Assembly (NCBI GenBank): GCA_964536415.1
Contig: CAZHXN010000019.1
Location: forward strand, 1 to 55,569
Reading direction: 5' to 3'
Length of the DNA stretch: 55,569 nt
Origin: Trichothermofontia sp964536415
GTDB taxonomy: Bacteria > Cyanobacteriota > Cyanobacteriia > B231
Part shown: piece after piece, positions 1 through 8,270 of the stretch
Layout of the letters: each line of letters starts with the position of its first letter
Position numbering within the stretch: the stretch's first letter is position 1
Program-made: the position numbers and the translations under genes
Notes under the pieces: generated by a model
What the model saw: only the letters and a program-made list of their open reading frames with translations
Told to the model about the DNA's origin: nothing
Databases searched by the model: none

Positions 1-5
1 ATGTT

Positions 6-46
6 GAGTTTATGGTGGGGGCGCGTAGCGCCCCCACCATAAACTC
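6..46. repeat. Dispersed palindromic repeat, hairpin copy 1
   Basis: A near-perfect inverted repeat with 16-bp arms (6-21 and 31-46) around a GC-rich loop. The same element recurs at 15105-15161 and 37175-37216, always between genes. Similarity to the third copy continues about 15 bases beyond the right arm (AGAAGAGCCA). Transcribed, it would form a strong hairpin and could act as a terminator of the minus-strand gene ending at 144. No coding capacity; its mobility mechanism is unknown. Confidence 0.75.
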
Positions 47-143
47 AGAAGAGCCACTGCATTAACTACCCTCGCCCCTTCGCCTCAGGGGAGTGAATGT
101 TGGAGGTTGAATTCTCACGCTCCTCCGGCTAGCCCGATCGCGA

Positions 144-2582
144 TCAGGCGACAACGGTTAACCCCGTCTGCTGCAACTGAATTTGGTACAGGGCGACGAG
201 GGGGGCAGGTCCCTCCCACACGATCGCTTGTCCTTCCTGGTGAATACGCTGGGCCAAGTGGCGTGCCCGATTGTGATCGACCCCCGGTAGGTAGTGGCTC
301 AAAACCGCGATGACCTGCTCAAAGCTGTGGATGTCGTCATTGAGGACCGTTAGGACATTGGTGGGGTAAGCGTCTTGCTTGCCAGCCTGCAAATGCACCG
401 TCTGATCCGTGTCACTCTTCCCAACAGATCCCTGGAGGTTGGAAACCGCAGTGGGCTTATAGGTTAGGCTTTGGGCGAGGGCAGGCGCACGATCGAGGAG
501 GCAGGCATAATCCGCGAGCGTTCCTGGGTAATCCCCCTGCTGGTAGCGCACCCAACTGCGGGCTGCATAGGCTTCCAGCCAATCCGGTTGCAGGGCAATG
601 ACGCGATCGTAGTCGCGTTCTGCTGCGTCGAGATCACCAAGGGTGGTAGACAGGGCCGCCCGTTTGGCATAGGCATCTGCATCGTTGGGGTTGAGGTGAA
701 TGCGTTCGCTGTATTCGTGGGCGATCGTGGCCGCAAACTGGGTTTGCAGCAGGCGATGGACAAAAGCATAGTGCCCACCCACCTGGTGTAAACATAACCG
801 TTCCGCCCCCGCTTCTAGAAACTGGCGCACATTCCACGGCAGTTCCCCCTGGCGATAGAGCAACCAGCGGAGCCACCCGTGCTTGAGGCTGGCTAGCCCA
901 CCTTTGTGCAGACCCAGGAGACTCCCGATGAGGAGGCCCCCTGTCAGCAGTCCTTGCCAGGGATTCCCCCCCACTAACCAGGCAAAGCCTGCCCCACTCA
1001 TGCCCCCCAGTAGTGCCCCCACACCAGCGAAGACTGCTGTATTCTGGAGCGATCGCCAGATGCCATGATTCGGATCGGACGTTACCCCCTCACGCGGACG
1101 ACTCCCCTGGGGCCGGACCAGCCCCCCCAGCCAGCCCCCCATGACACCCCCACTGATCAGCCCCAATAGCCCACCCCCAAGCGTGCCGGTGGTGAAACCC
1201 GCACTCAGCCCCGCTAACCCGCCAATGACGACCCCTCGACTCGCCGCCTCCCACGACCACCACACCTGGGTCACCGGTTCAATGCGATCCGTCACCCGTG
1301 GTTGCCAACCGATCGCGGCCCCCAGTCCCCCCCCTAGGGCAATTCCCCCTGGTCCCAATACCAACCCACCCAGGCTGGCTCCCACTAGGCCACACCCCAG
1401 CACAATACCAGTGACATAGGTTTGATAGGGGCGGTTAGGCGAGCGGTTAGGCGATGGGAAAGCACGGAATAGCCCATCGGCCTCTACTTCCAGCTCCCGT
1501 AACCATTGGGGTTGGAGGTTATCCAGAGCAAAGATCGTTTGGGATTGCTGGGTTAACCGATAGGCTAAGCGGGCCAACCAGTACCGCAACTGAGACGGTG
1601 GAATCGGCGAGGTCGGGTCGGGTTGCCCCAACATGCGGTCAATGTAGGTGTTTAATAGGTGGGTGCGATAGGCCGCTGGGGTGAGGACAGGGGTGACGAG
1701 ACCGGAAACTGCCTTGGTGCCGGCCTGGATGAGCATCCTCAGCATCAGGGGCGTTGTCAGGAGTTCCTGGAGGGCGGGGTCGTTGTCAACCCATGCCTTG
1801 ACCGTTGCTAACTCAGGACCTAGCGCCGTGAAACAATTCTGGACTTGTTCCCAGGACAGGGGTTGAAGCGCGATCGCGCTCTGGAATTGTAGGCGATGCT
1901 CCTCCAGATCCAGATAGGCTTGCAGGCGACTACAGACCACCATACCCAGTAACGAGTGGCGCTGTTTAAAGTCATTTAAGGCCGCGATACAGCGCTGTCG
2001 GTGGGGCCAGGGAACTTCATCTAATCCATCTAACAAGAGCAGCAGTTCTTGCCCATCCAGCCAACTCAGGGCGATCGTTGGCGACAGTTGATAGCGAATC
2101 CGTAGCTCCTCCAACAGCCAATCCATCCAAGTCTGCGGCGATTCTCCTGCGGAGACGCTGCGCGAACGCCAACTGGCCAGGTTCAAGATCACAGGTAGGG
2201 GTTGCTCCGGATCAATAGCAGCGCGATCGAGTAAATCGCGGCCCAGTTCCAGCAATGCCGTCGTTTTGCCAGCACCGGCTGCCCCCAGGATCAACAGGCT
2301 ACTGCCCGGACCCAGGCGTTGCCAATAGTCCATCAGGGAGGTGCCCATTGGCAGGGGACGCTCGGCGTGGGCGATCGCGTCCCAGGTGCGCTCCGGGGCA
2401 CACCCCACCAGATCCCAACGTTCAACCAAGGCAATCTCTAACCGGGCATGATCCTGCTGGGTAGTGGCAAGAACCCCCTCGATCCAGTAGTGACGCACGC
2501 GTTGCAGGAGAACTTGGCGGTGCTGCCAATGGCTGCGACTGGTTGGGGAAGATAGGGAGGAAGGCGAAGAATCAGACACCAT
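144..2582 (-). CDS. NACHT (STAND) NTPase with membrane segments, TPRs and a C-terminal ClpS-like domain
   Basis: 812 residues. The NTPase core shows Walker A GAAGAGKTT (100-108) and an acidic Walker B ending in DGLDEV (185-190), followed by a VVCSR sensor-like strand, as in cyanobacterial NACHT proteins. Residues about 388-490 and 511-560 are very rich in Gly, Ala and Leu and look like several membrane helices. About 628-700 contains two TPR-like repeats. The last 72 residues resemble the ClpS N-degron adaptor: NDD at 748-750 and His781 match the ClpS N-D-D and His that hold a substrate's N-terminal amino group, with one extra residue between them. STAND proteins are switch ATPases in sensing, often defence or death pathways. 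The ClpS tail suggests, by inference, a link to Clp proteolysis. No partner gene is adjacent. A dispersed repeat is inserted in frame at residues about 138-148. ATG start at 2582. Confidence 0.8.
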   Translation of the reverse strand: MVSDSSPSSLSSPTSRSHWQHRQVLLQRVRHYWIEGVLATTQQDHARLEIALVERWDLVGCAPERTWDAIAHAERPLPMGTSLMDYWQRLGPGSSLLILGAAGAGKTTALLELGRDLLDRAAIDPEQPLPVILNLASWRSRSVSAGESPQTWMDWLLEELRIRYQLSPTIALSWLDGQELLLLLDGLDEVPWPHRQRCIAALNDFKQRHSLLGMVVCSRLQAYLDLEEHRLQFQSAIALQPLSWEQVQNCFTALGPELATVKAWVDNDPALQELLTTPLMLRMLIQAGTKAVSGLVTPVLTPAAYRTHLLNTYIDRMLGQPDPTSPIPPSQLRYWLARLAYRLTQQSQTIFALDNLQPQWLRELEVEADGLFRAFPSPNRSPNRPYQTYVTGIVLGCGLVGASLGGLVLGPGGIALGGGLGAAIGWQPRVTDRIEPVTQVWWSWEAASRGVVIGGLAGLSAGFTTGTLGGGLLGLISGGVMGGWLGGLVRPQGSRPREGVTSDPNHGIWRSLQNTAVFAGVGALLGGMSGAGFAWLVGGNPWQGLLTGGLLIGSLLGLHKGGLASLKHGWLRWLLYRQGELPWNVRQFLEAGAERLCLHQVGGHYAFVHRLLQTQFAATIAHEYSERIHLNPNDADAYAKRAALSTTLGDLDAAERDYDRVIALQPDWLEAYAARSWVRYQQGDYPGTLADYACLLDRAPALAQSLTYKPTAVSNLQGSVGKSDTDQTVHLQAGKQDAYPTNVLTVLNDDIHSFEQVIAVLSHYLPGVDHNRARHLAQRIHQEGQAIVWEGPAPLVALYQIQLQQTGLTVVA
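2140..2170. repeat. Dispersed 31-bp element, copy inside the NACHT gene
   Basis: Core ATTCTCCTGCGGAGACGCTG followed by CGCGAACG. It combines a small hairpin (TCTCC/GGAGA) with a conserved GCTGCGCGAA tail. Related copies lie at 3068-3098, 19216-19246, 33201-33230, 33724-33753 and doubled at 49177-49226. Here the element is read through in frame (minus strand) and encodes about ten residues between the NLASW strand and the following helix of the NTPase domain. Related elements are common in cyanobacterial genomes. Confidence 0.7.
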
Positions 2583-2987
2583 AGGTCCGGCGATCGGGCG
2601 TGGGAGGACTTGCTTGAGATTTCTATGCTCTAGCCTAGACCTCTGGACGGTTTTTGACAGGATGGGTGCCGACTACATAACCTGTCGCCTCGTATGCCGT
2701 ACCCTGGGCAGGCGGGTAGGTGGGACGCTTATCCCACGGTCTGAACCTGCATCGGACGGATTCAGCCAGTGGCAAAATTGCACTGAGTGCGAGGGTCAGA
2801 GAGGGAAAGGCCAGGGTTGGGTTCACTCAGGGGGCAGCGATCGGTATGGATAGGGTCATGGGATGATCGGGCTGCCCCTCAAGGGTCGCTGAGAGCAATG
2901 GGGCAGGAAGGCTTGACAGGTTTGGGATCTTTGTCAAGATTAGGACGTTAGCGGATCGTCCTTGGGGGCGGCGCTTAAGGGTAGGCA
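2583..2987. other. Intergenic region, 405 bp, nothing recognised
   Basis: Divergent promoters for the NACHT gene (minus) and the serine hydrolase (plus) must lie here. I see no RNA gene, repeat element or convincing short ORF. A possible ribosome-binding purine stretch (AAGGG, about 2978) precedes the TTG at 2988. Confidence 0.5.
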
Positions 2988-4472
2988 TTGACGACGATGA
3001 AATGGTGGCATCTACCAGTTTGGACACGCCTTGCTTCCGATGTGATTTGCCGGAGGGGACGCAAGGCGATTCTCCGGGGGAGGCGCTGCGCGAATGCGCC
3101 CCGCTGTGTGCGCTATCCCCTTGGTCTAACCTGGCTGGTGTTTAGCCTGGGCCATGCCTTGGGGTTGGGGGTCTTGTTTCTGAACATACCAGCGGGTCCA
3201 GACCGCGATCCGGCGCGGGGGCCGATCGCCCGATCGCCCGCAACCCTATCCCCTAACAATGCAGCCACCGTCCTGGACCCGGAACAATTACACCGCTTTG
3301 AGCAGCAACGATCGCGCCTGCAAGCAGAACTGGTGGAGCAGGGGCAATCCTGGTTAACCGGCCTGGTGTTGCAGCCGTCGGACACGTCAACCGTCAAAAC
3401 GGGGGATGTGATGGAGCGTATCCAGGCTCTGACTACCCTGGAGTTACAGGTGCAAGCGGAGGTTTGGGCAGCCCAGCAATGGCAGCAGGCGATCCACTTT
3501 GCGAGTCAGGCATCAACGCTGGGGAATCTCAGTCGGCCCACCCTCACCACCTGGTACCAAGCCAAAACCTATTGGCAAACTGCGCTGGCCCATCTTCGCC
3601 AGATCCCAGTGGGGTCAAGGCGTCGGCAACAGGTCCCCCCGAAATATGAGGAATATCGCCATAACCTGGATGTAGCCCGGTATCGGAGTGAAATTTTGCA
3701 GTCAGGTTTTCTGCGGACGATCGTGGCCCAGGCGCAATTGTCTCCCCAGACGCGCATCACGGTGTGTCGGGTGGGAGGAGAATGTCGTCACTATGGCGGG
3801 AATGCGATCGTGGTCAGTCCAGCGAGTTTAATTAAAATTCCCGTGGCGATCGCAGTTCTCCAGCAACTGCAACAGGGCACGGTGAGCTTAGGCACCCCGA
3901 TTACCGTGACACCGGGGAATTTCACTGAAGATCCGGCAGAAATTCAAGTGGGGAAACCCTATCCGCTGCAAGTGTTGCTCTCACAAATGATTAGCCACAG
4001 TAGCAATATTGCGACGAATCAACTCATTGATTATTTTGGCTGGGATACGATTAACCAATCGCTTCAGCAGGCCGGTTATCGGTTCAGTCGAGTAAACTTT
4101 AAGCTCATGGGCCAATCCCGGATGCCTGCCAATCCGGGCAGTCAGGCGAATACCTTAACAAGCGACGAGTTAAGCCGTATGATGCAACAGATTTATCAGG
4201 GGGATTCCCCTGGACATCGGGTTGTGCAACAAGCCTTGGCGAACCAGCAGGATCGCGAGTTGGGCATTCGTGCCTTAGCTAATAGATCAGGTCTTTGGGT
4301 GGGGGAAAAAACGGGGCGCACCTCATCCACGTTGGGCACCACCCTCACCCTGAACCTGCAGGGGAATTCCTATATTGTGACGATCGTGGATCAAACGGGC
4401 AAAGGGGAACGGGAATTGCGTCAGGGAATTCAGGCTATTGCCACCTATCTAGAGCAGAATGCGGCCTTCTGA
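2988..4472 (+). CDS. Membrane-anchored serine hydrolase of the class A beta-lactamase/PBP fold
   Basis: 494 residues from a TTG at 2988; an ATG three codons on (2997) is equally possible. A hydrophobic segment (about 44-66) should anchor it in the membrane or act as an uncleaved signal. The C-terminal half carries the three active-site motifs of penicillin-recognising enzymes: SLIK (Ser280-Lys283), SSN (338-340) and KTG (441-443). The Glu166-x-x-Asn motif needed for deacylation in true class A beta-lactamases is not evident between SSN and KTG. A role in peptidoglycan metabolism or another hydrolase function is therefore likelier than drug resistance. The N-terminal region (about 100-230) looks helical and is not recognised. 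A dispersed 31-bp element is read in frame near residues 27-37, just before the hydrophobic segment. Confidence 0.75.
   Translation: MTTMKWWHLPVWTRLASDVICRRGRKAILRGRRCANAPRCVRYPLGLTWLVFSLGHALGLGVLFLNIPAGPDRDPARGPIARSPATLSPNNAATVLDPEQLHRFEQQRSRLQAELVEQGQSWLTGLVLQPSDTSTVKTGDVMERIQALTTLELQVQAEVWAAQQWQQAIHFASQASTLGNLSRPTLTTWYQAKTYWQTALAHLRQIPVGSRRRQQVPPKYEEYRHNLDVARYRSEILQSGFLRTIVAQAQLSPQTRITVCRVGGECRHYGGNAIVVSPASLIKIPVAIAVLQQLQQGTVSLGTPITVTPGNFTEDPAEIQVGKPYPLQVLLSQMISHSSNIATNQLIDYFGWDTINQSLQQAGYRFSRVNFKLMGQSRMPANPGSQANTLTSDELSRMMQQIYQGDSPGHRVVQQALANQQDRELGIRALANRSGLWVGEKTGRTSSTLGTTLTLNLQGNSYIVTIVDQTGKGERELRQGIQAIATYLEQNAAF
3068..3098. repeat. Dispersed 31-bp element, copy inside the serine-hydrolase gene
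   Basis: ATTCTCCGGGGGAGGCGCTG plus CGCGAATG; same family as 2140-2170. It lies in the N-terminal coding part of the serine hydrolase and contributes a basic, Arg/Cys-rich peptide before the membrane segment. The reading frame stays open. Confidence 0.65.
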
Positions 4473-4492
4473 GGCCCTAGGCAGCATTCGCA

Positions 4493-5173
4493 TTAATGGC
4501 TTCCCTGGCCTGTTTCCGCCTGTTGTTGCAACAACGCAGGTCCACGGGAAGTGCCCAAGCGGGTAGCACCGGCGGTGACCAGCGCGATCGCCTGCTCCAG
4601 AGTCCGAATCCCCCCCGATGCCTTGATACCCACCCGTCCCCGGGTGATCTGCTGCAATAGGGCCACATCTGCCACCGTCGCCCCGCCCTGCCAGCCTGTA
4701 CTGGTTTTAAGAAACGCCACCCCCGCATCCAGACAGGCAGCCACGGCTAATTCCTTCTCATCCGGCGTCAGTAAGCTCATCTCTAGAATCGCCTTCACCG
4801 GTTTACCCGTTTCTTCAACGATCGTCGCTATTTCTTGATGGAGATCATTGGTTTGCCCCGCCTTCAGCCAGCCCAGGTTAATCACCACATCTAATTCAGT
4901 TGCTCCATTTTCCACGGCTTCCTGGGCCTCATAGAGCTTAACTGCTGCCGTCGTCGCCCCGGTCGGAAACCCAATCACGGCACACACTTGGGGCCGTTTG
5001 CCGTATAACTGTTCAGCCGCAAGGCGGACATGGCAAGGCGCGACACAGATCGTGGCAAAGTGGTAGCGATCGACGATCTCACAGCCCTGACGAATGTCCG
5101 CTGCCGTCGCCGCAGGGTGCAGCACAGCATGGTCGATCAGGGGGGCGAGATCGAGGTCGGCGGGAATGTTCAT
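4493..5173 (-). CDS. deoC: Deoxyribose-phosphate aldolase
   Basis: 226 residues, the normal length for DeoC. The enzyme cleaves 2-deoxy-D-ribose 5-phosphate to glyceraldehyde 3-phosphate and acetaldehyde in deoxynucleoside breakdown. Visible landmarks are the Schiff-base lysine in FLKTSTGW (Lys156), the second active-site lysine in GIKASGGIR (Lys184) and the acidic LDVVINLGWLKAG stretch (Asp95). It starts at an ATG (5173) without a clear Shine-Dalgarno sequence. It ends convergently with the serine-hydrolase gene, leaving only 20 bp between them. A short AT-rich tandem repeat and a MITE-like element lie directly upstream. Confidence 0.95.
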   Translation of the reverse strand: MNIPADLDLAPLIDHAVLHPAATAADIRQGCEIVDRYHFATICVAPCHVRLAAEQLYGKRPQVCAVIGFPTGATTAAVKLYEAQEAVENGATELDVVINLGWLKAGQTNDLHQEIATIVEETGKPVKAILEMSLLTPDEKELAVAACLDAGVAFLKTSTGWQGGATVADVALLQQITRGRVGIKASGGIRTLEQAIALVTAGATRLGTSRGPALLQQQAETGQGSH

Positions 5174-5207
5174 GTTAAAGGGTGAAAGGTGAGAAGTAAA
5201 AAGTAAA

Positions 5208-5242
5208 AAGTCAAACGTGAAAAGTCAAACGTGAAAAGTCAA
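5208..5242. repeat. 14-bp tandem repeat upstream of deoC
   Basis: Two and a half direct copies of AAGTCAAACGTGAA, preceded by further AAAAGT-like units. AT-rich. It lies in the promoter-side region of deoC, next to the left end of a MITE-like element. Confidence 0.7.
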
Positions 5243-5256
5243 TAGGAGTAGCAGTG

Positions 5257-5427
5257 GGGAGCATCTCAGTTGGGCAACATGCGGCCCTCATCCCCCAACC
5301 CCTTCTCCCAGCCCCCCTAACCCCCCGTTTGCGGGGGGATGGGGCGAAGGGGAGCCAGATTGGCAAGTCCCTCTCCCGTTCCGGGAAAGGGATTTAGGGT
5401 GAGGGTCGCACCAGTGAGATGCACCCT
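5257..5427. mobile_element. MITE-like element, family A, full copy
   Basis: About 170 bp bounded by imperfect terminal inverted repeats: GGGGAGCATCTCAGTTGGG on the left and CCAGTGAGATGCACCCT on the right. The interior is C/T-rich then G/A-rich, with an internal palindrome CCCCCCGTTTGCGGGGGG. It has no ORF of its own. A related full copy is at 13925-14082, and truncated copies at 29168-29289 and about 44739-44775. Its right end overlaps an upstream in-frame extension of aroE, which argues against the long aroE start. Confidence 0.7.
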
Positions 5428-5532
5428 AGCAGTGTGGGGGTAGCAACGGGATGTAACCTGATCGCTCTATGCCCTATCTCCACAAAGTATATTAAACAGC
5501 AGTTTGGCTGGGTATTGATTCGTGAGGGGCTG

Positions 5533-6423
5533 ATGCTATTGATTAAGGGAACTACGAAACTGCTGGGGGTGATGGGCGATCCTATTGGCCATTCGCTTTC
5601 ACCCGTGATGCATAATCGGGCGATCGCGGAATTGGGGGTGGATTATGTCTACATTCCCCTGCCCATCAAGGCGGCGGACCTGGAAACGGCCCTACGGGGA
5701 CTGGCGGCGATCGGGATGCAAGGGTTTAGCGTCACGATTCCCCATAAGCAGGCGATCGTGCCGTTGCTGTCGGAAGTGACGGAATTGGCGCAGGCAGTGG
5801 GGGCTGTGAATACCGTTTGGTGGAATGGTGCGGGTTGGAGTGGCACAAATACCGATGTGGCTGGGTTTCTCGCCCCCCTCACGGGTCCGACTTCCCAAAT
5901 CGGGCAGCGCGATGCTCAGGATTGGTCGTCTACCAAAGCGGTCATCCTGGGCAATGGGGGCGCAGCGCGGGCAGTCGTGGCGGGCTGTTATCAGTTGGGG
6001 GTGGCGGCGATTCAAGTGGTGGGGCGGCATCCGGACAAGCTCGCCCAGTTTCAGCAAAGTTGGCAGGCCGTCCCCTGGTCCCTCCCCCTAACGGTGCATC
6101 TTTGGGAAGAACTCCCCGACTTGGTGGCGCAAGCGGATTTATTGGTGAATACAACCCCGATCGGCATGACGCCATACCCGGATCAATCCCCCCTCACGGC
6201 GGCGATCGCGGCTCGGATTCAACCCACCGCCATTGCCTACGACCTGATTTATACACCCCAACAAACCCAATTTCTCCAACAGGCCCAGCGACAAGGGGCT
6301 ACCGCGATCGGGGGGCTGGAAATGCTTGTCCAGCAGGGGGCTGTTGCTCTAGCGCAGTGGTTAAATTGCCCAGCGCCCGTGGCCACGATGCGTCAAGCCC
6401 TTTTGGAAGCTCTGGCAACCTAG
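5533..6423 (+). CDS. aroE: Shikimate dehydrogenase
   Basis: 296 residues from the ATG at 5533, preceded by GAGGGGC as ribosome-binding site. The frame is open further upstream, but the extra 38 residues come partly from a repeat element and resemble no AroE N-terminus. AroE reduces 3-dehydroshikimate with NADPH in aromatic amino-acid synthesis. The N-terminus has the GDPIGHSLSP substrate loop, VTIPHK with catalytic Lys72, and NTD with Asp108. A glycine-rich GNGGAARAV dinucleotide-binding loop follows, and the C-terminal half has NTTPIGM and GGLEMLVQQGA. It stands alone with no other aro gene adjacent, and ends 18 bp from the convergent EAL-protein gene. Confidence 0.95.
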   Translation: MLLIKGTTKLLGVMGDPIGHSLSPVMHNRAIAELGVDYVYIPLPIKAADLETALRGLAAIGMQGFSVTIPHKQAIVPLLSEVTELAQAVGAVNTVWWNGAGWSGTNTDVAGFLAPLTGPTSQIGQRDAQDWSSTKAVILGNGGAARAVVAGCYQLGVAAIQVVGRHPDKLAQFQQSWQAVPWSLPLTVHLWEELPDLVAQADLLVNTTPIGMTPYPDQSPLTAAIAARIQPTAIAYDLIYTPQQTQFLQQAQRQGATAIGGLEMLVQQGAVALAQWLNCPAPVATMRQALLEALAT

Positions 6424-6441
6424 GGAAAACTAGGGGAAAAC

Positions 6442-8178
6442 CTAGGAAAACCTCAGGTCAGCTTGTTGCATGGATCTGTGCAAAAATTGTTCAAACTCTG
6501 CGGGCGACAGGGGCGGACTGTACCAATAGCCCTGGATGGCATTACAACCATATTTTTGGAGGAATTGCACTTGTTCGTCCGTCTCTGCCCCCTCGGCGAT
6601 CACTTTTAGCTTGAGGGTTTGGGAAATGGCAATAATACTGGTGACGATCGTAGCATCCCGTGATCCTTCCTGAATCCGTCCGACAAAGGTGCGATCGATC
6701 TTGACGGCATCTAGGGGTAAACGGCTCAGATAATTAAGGGAGGAATAGCCTGTGCCAAAGTCGTCTAGGGCAATTTGAATGCCTTTTGAACGCAGGGCCG
6801 ATAAAGTTTCAATGCTGGCCTCTAAGCTATCGATAATCCCCGTTTCCGTAACTTCTAGAGTTAGGAGTTCTGGATTGGTATTGGTGGCGGCTAACACCTG
6901 CATAATCGTCGCCACTAAATCGGCCTGTTGAAGTTGTCGGGACGACAGGTTTACCGAAACCCGCAGGGGAAGCAGACTGGTCGATTGCCAAGCTTGTACC
7001 TGAAGGCAAGCGGTTTCCAAAACCCACTGGCCAATTTTGACGATCGCGCCCGTTTCCTCAGCAAGGGGGATAAAAACAGCGGGTGAAATCAGACCTAGCT
7101 CTGGATGGTGCCAGCGCAGCAGGGCCTCTGCCCCGATAATGCGGCGGGTAATCAGATTGACCAAGGGCTGGTAATACAGTTGAAATTGGCCGCGATCGCA
7201 GGCCGTATCCAGGTCCATGATCAAGCGCTGGCGTTCGGTATTTCCTGCGTCTTGTTCCGGGTTGTAAAACTGATAGTAAGTTTGGCCCCGCTTTTTGGCC
7301 GATCGCATGGCCAGATCTGCATGACTGAGCAATACATCCCCTCCCTGACCATCCTGGGGATAGAGGGCAATGCCAATACTAAACTGCATCCGGACCGTTT
7401 GATCGGCAACCGTGTACGGTTCCGCCAGAATTTCCAACAGGGTGTGTATCCATTCCTCCACTTCCTCCCGGAGCGATCGACTCGTCAATAGCAGACAGAA
7501 TTCCACACCACTCAGCCGTGCCACACTATCGTTGGGGCCTAAGCAATCCTGCAAGCGCTGGGCGATCAATTGCAAGAGTTGATCCCCCGCCACATAGCCA
7601 AGATTAGTATTAATCGCATTGAAATAATTAATGTGGAGGCAGAGCACGGCGAGTAGGGTCTGACGTTGGCGGGCTTGCTGGAGGCTTTGGTGCAGTTCGT
7701 GCCGGAGCAAAATACGGTTAGGCAGATTCGTCAACGGGTCCCGAAAAGCCAATTGTTGCAGGCTATAGGTTGCCCGTTTCATTTCGTCAATGTAGGGTTG
7801 GGTAATGGCTTCCTGTTTGGCCAGCCGAGCTGCGATCGCTTCTGCCAATTCTTCACTGGTAAAGGGTTTGGTTAAATAATCATCCGCTCCCAGATTCATC
7901 CCCCGACGGATATCCGATTTATCCGCCTTAGCACTCAGGAAAATGAAGGGAATATGGGCCGTTTCTGGATCTTGACTCAGCACTTGGAAGACTTCATAGC
8001 CATCCATCTCCGGCATCATGATGTCACAAATAATCAGATCAGGTACATGAAGTTGCGCTAACTCAATGCCCTGCTTGCCATCTGCCGCGGCGATCGGTTT
8101 ATACTCCAAACACTCAAGGATAGTCACAATTTCCTCTCGCAGCGATCGCACATCTTCAATAACCAAAATCGTTTTCAT
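6442..8178 (-). CDS. Response regulator with REC, degenerate GGDEF and EAL domains
   Basis: 578 residues from the ATG at 8178; an in-frame TTG two codons upstream is also possible. Residue numbers below count from that TTG. The receiver domain has phosphoacceptor Asp54 in CDIMMPEMDG and Lys106. The GGDEF domain (about 140-310) has SGVEF at 225-229 in place of GGDEF and is probably not a cyclase. The EAL domain keeps EALLRW (353-358), DDFGTGYSSL (from 474) and the KID lysine (495), so c-di-GMP phosphodiesterase activity is expected. It lies 92 bp downstream of the sensor kinase on the same strand, as a cognate output would. Inferred role: phosphorylation-controlled lowering of c-di-GMP, possibly affecting motility or aggregation. 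Confidence 0.92.
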   Translation of the reverse strand: MKTILVIEDVRSLREEIVTILECLEYKPIAAADGKQGIELAQLHVPDLIICDIMMPEMDGYEVFQVLSQDPETAHIPFIFLSAKADKSDIRRGMNLGADDYLTKPFTSEELAEAIAARLAKQEAITQPYIDEMKRATYSLQQLAFRDPLTNLPNRILLRHELHQSLQQARQRQTLLAVLCLHINYFNAINTNLGYVAGDQLLQLIAQRLQDCLGPNDSVARLSGVEFCLLLTSRSLREEVEEWIHTLLEILAEPYTVADQTVRMQFSIGIALYPQDGQGGDVLLSHADLAMRSAKKRGQTYYQFYNPEQDAGNTERQRLIMDLDTACDRGQFQLYYQPLVNLITRRIIGAEALLRWHHPELGLISPAVFIPLAEETGAIVKIGQWVLETACLQVQAWQSTSLLPLRVSVNLSSRQLQQADLVATIMQVLAATNTNPELLTLEVTETGIIDSLEASIETLSALRSKGIQIALDDFGTGYSSLNYLSRLPLDAVKIDRTFVGRIQEGSRDATIVTSIIAISQTLKLKVIAEGAETDEQVQFLQKYGCNAIQGYWYSPPLSPAEFEQFLHRSMQQADLRFS

Positions 8179-8270
8179 ACTCAATTCCAGATGCCTAGAG
8201 ACGACACATAGCTAATCAGTAATGGCAAGGAATAACCATAGTGAATAGACATAAATAACCTCAGAGTGAG

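Noticed and set aside
2988..4472. Calling the serine hydrolase an antibiotic-resistance beta-lactamase
   Set aside because: The deacylation glutamate motif is not evident and the context is housekeeping.
5419..5532. Upstream extension of the aroE frame (38 residues)
   Set aside because: It starts within the right end of a MITE-like element and has no AroE similarity; the ATG at 5533 has a good ribosome-binding site.
5817..6614. 265-codon overlapping ORF within aroE
   Set aside because: Frame shadow of aroE in high-GC DNA running into the next gene; composition is Gly/Arg/Ser-rich and unlike a protein family.
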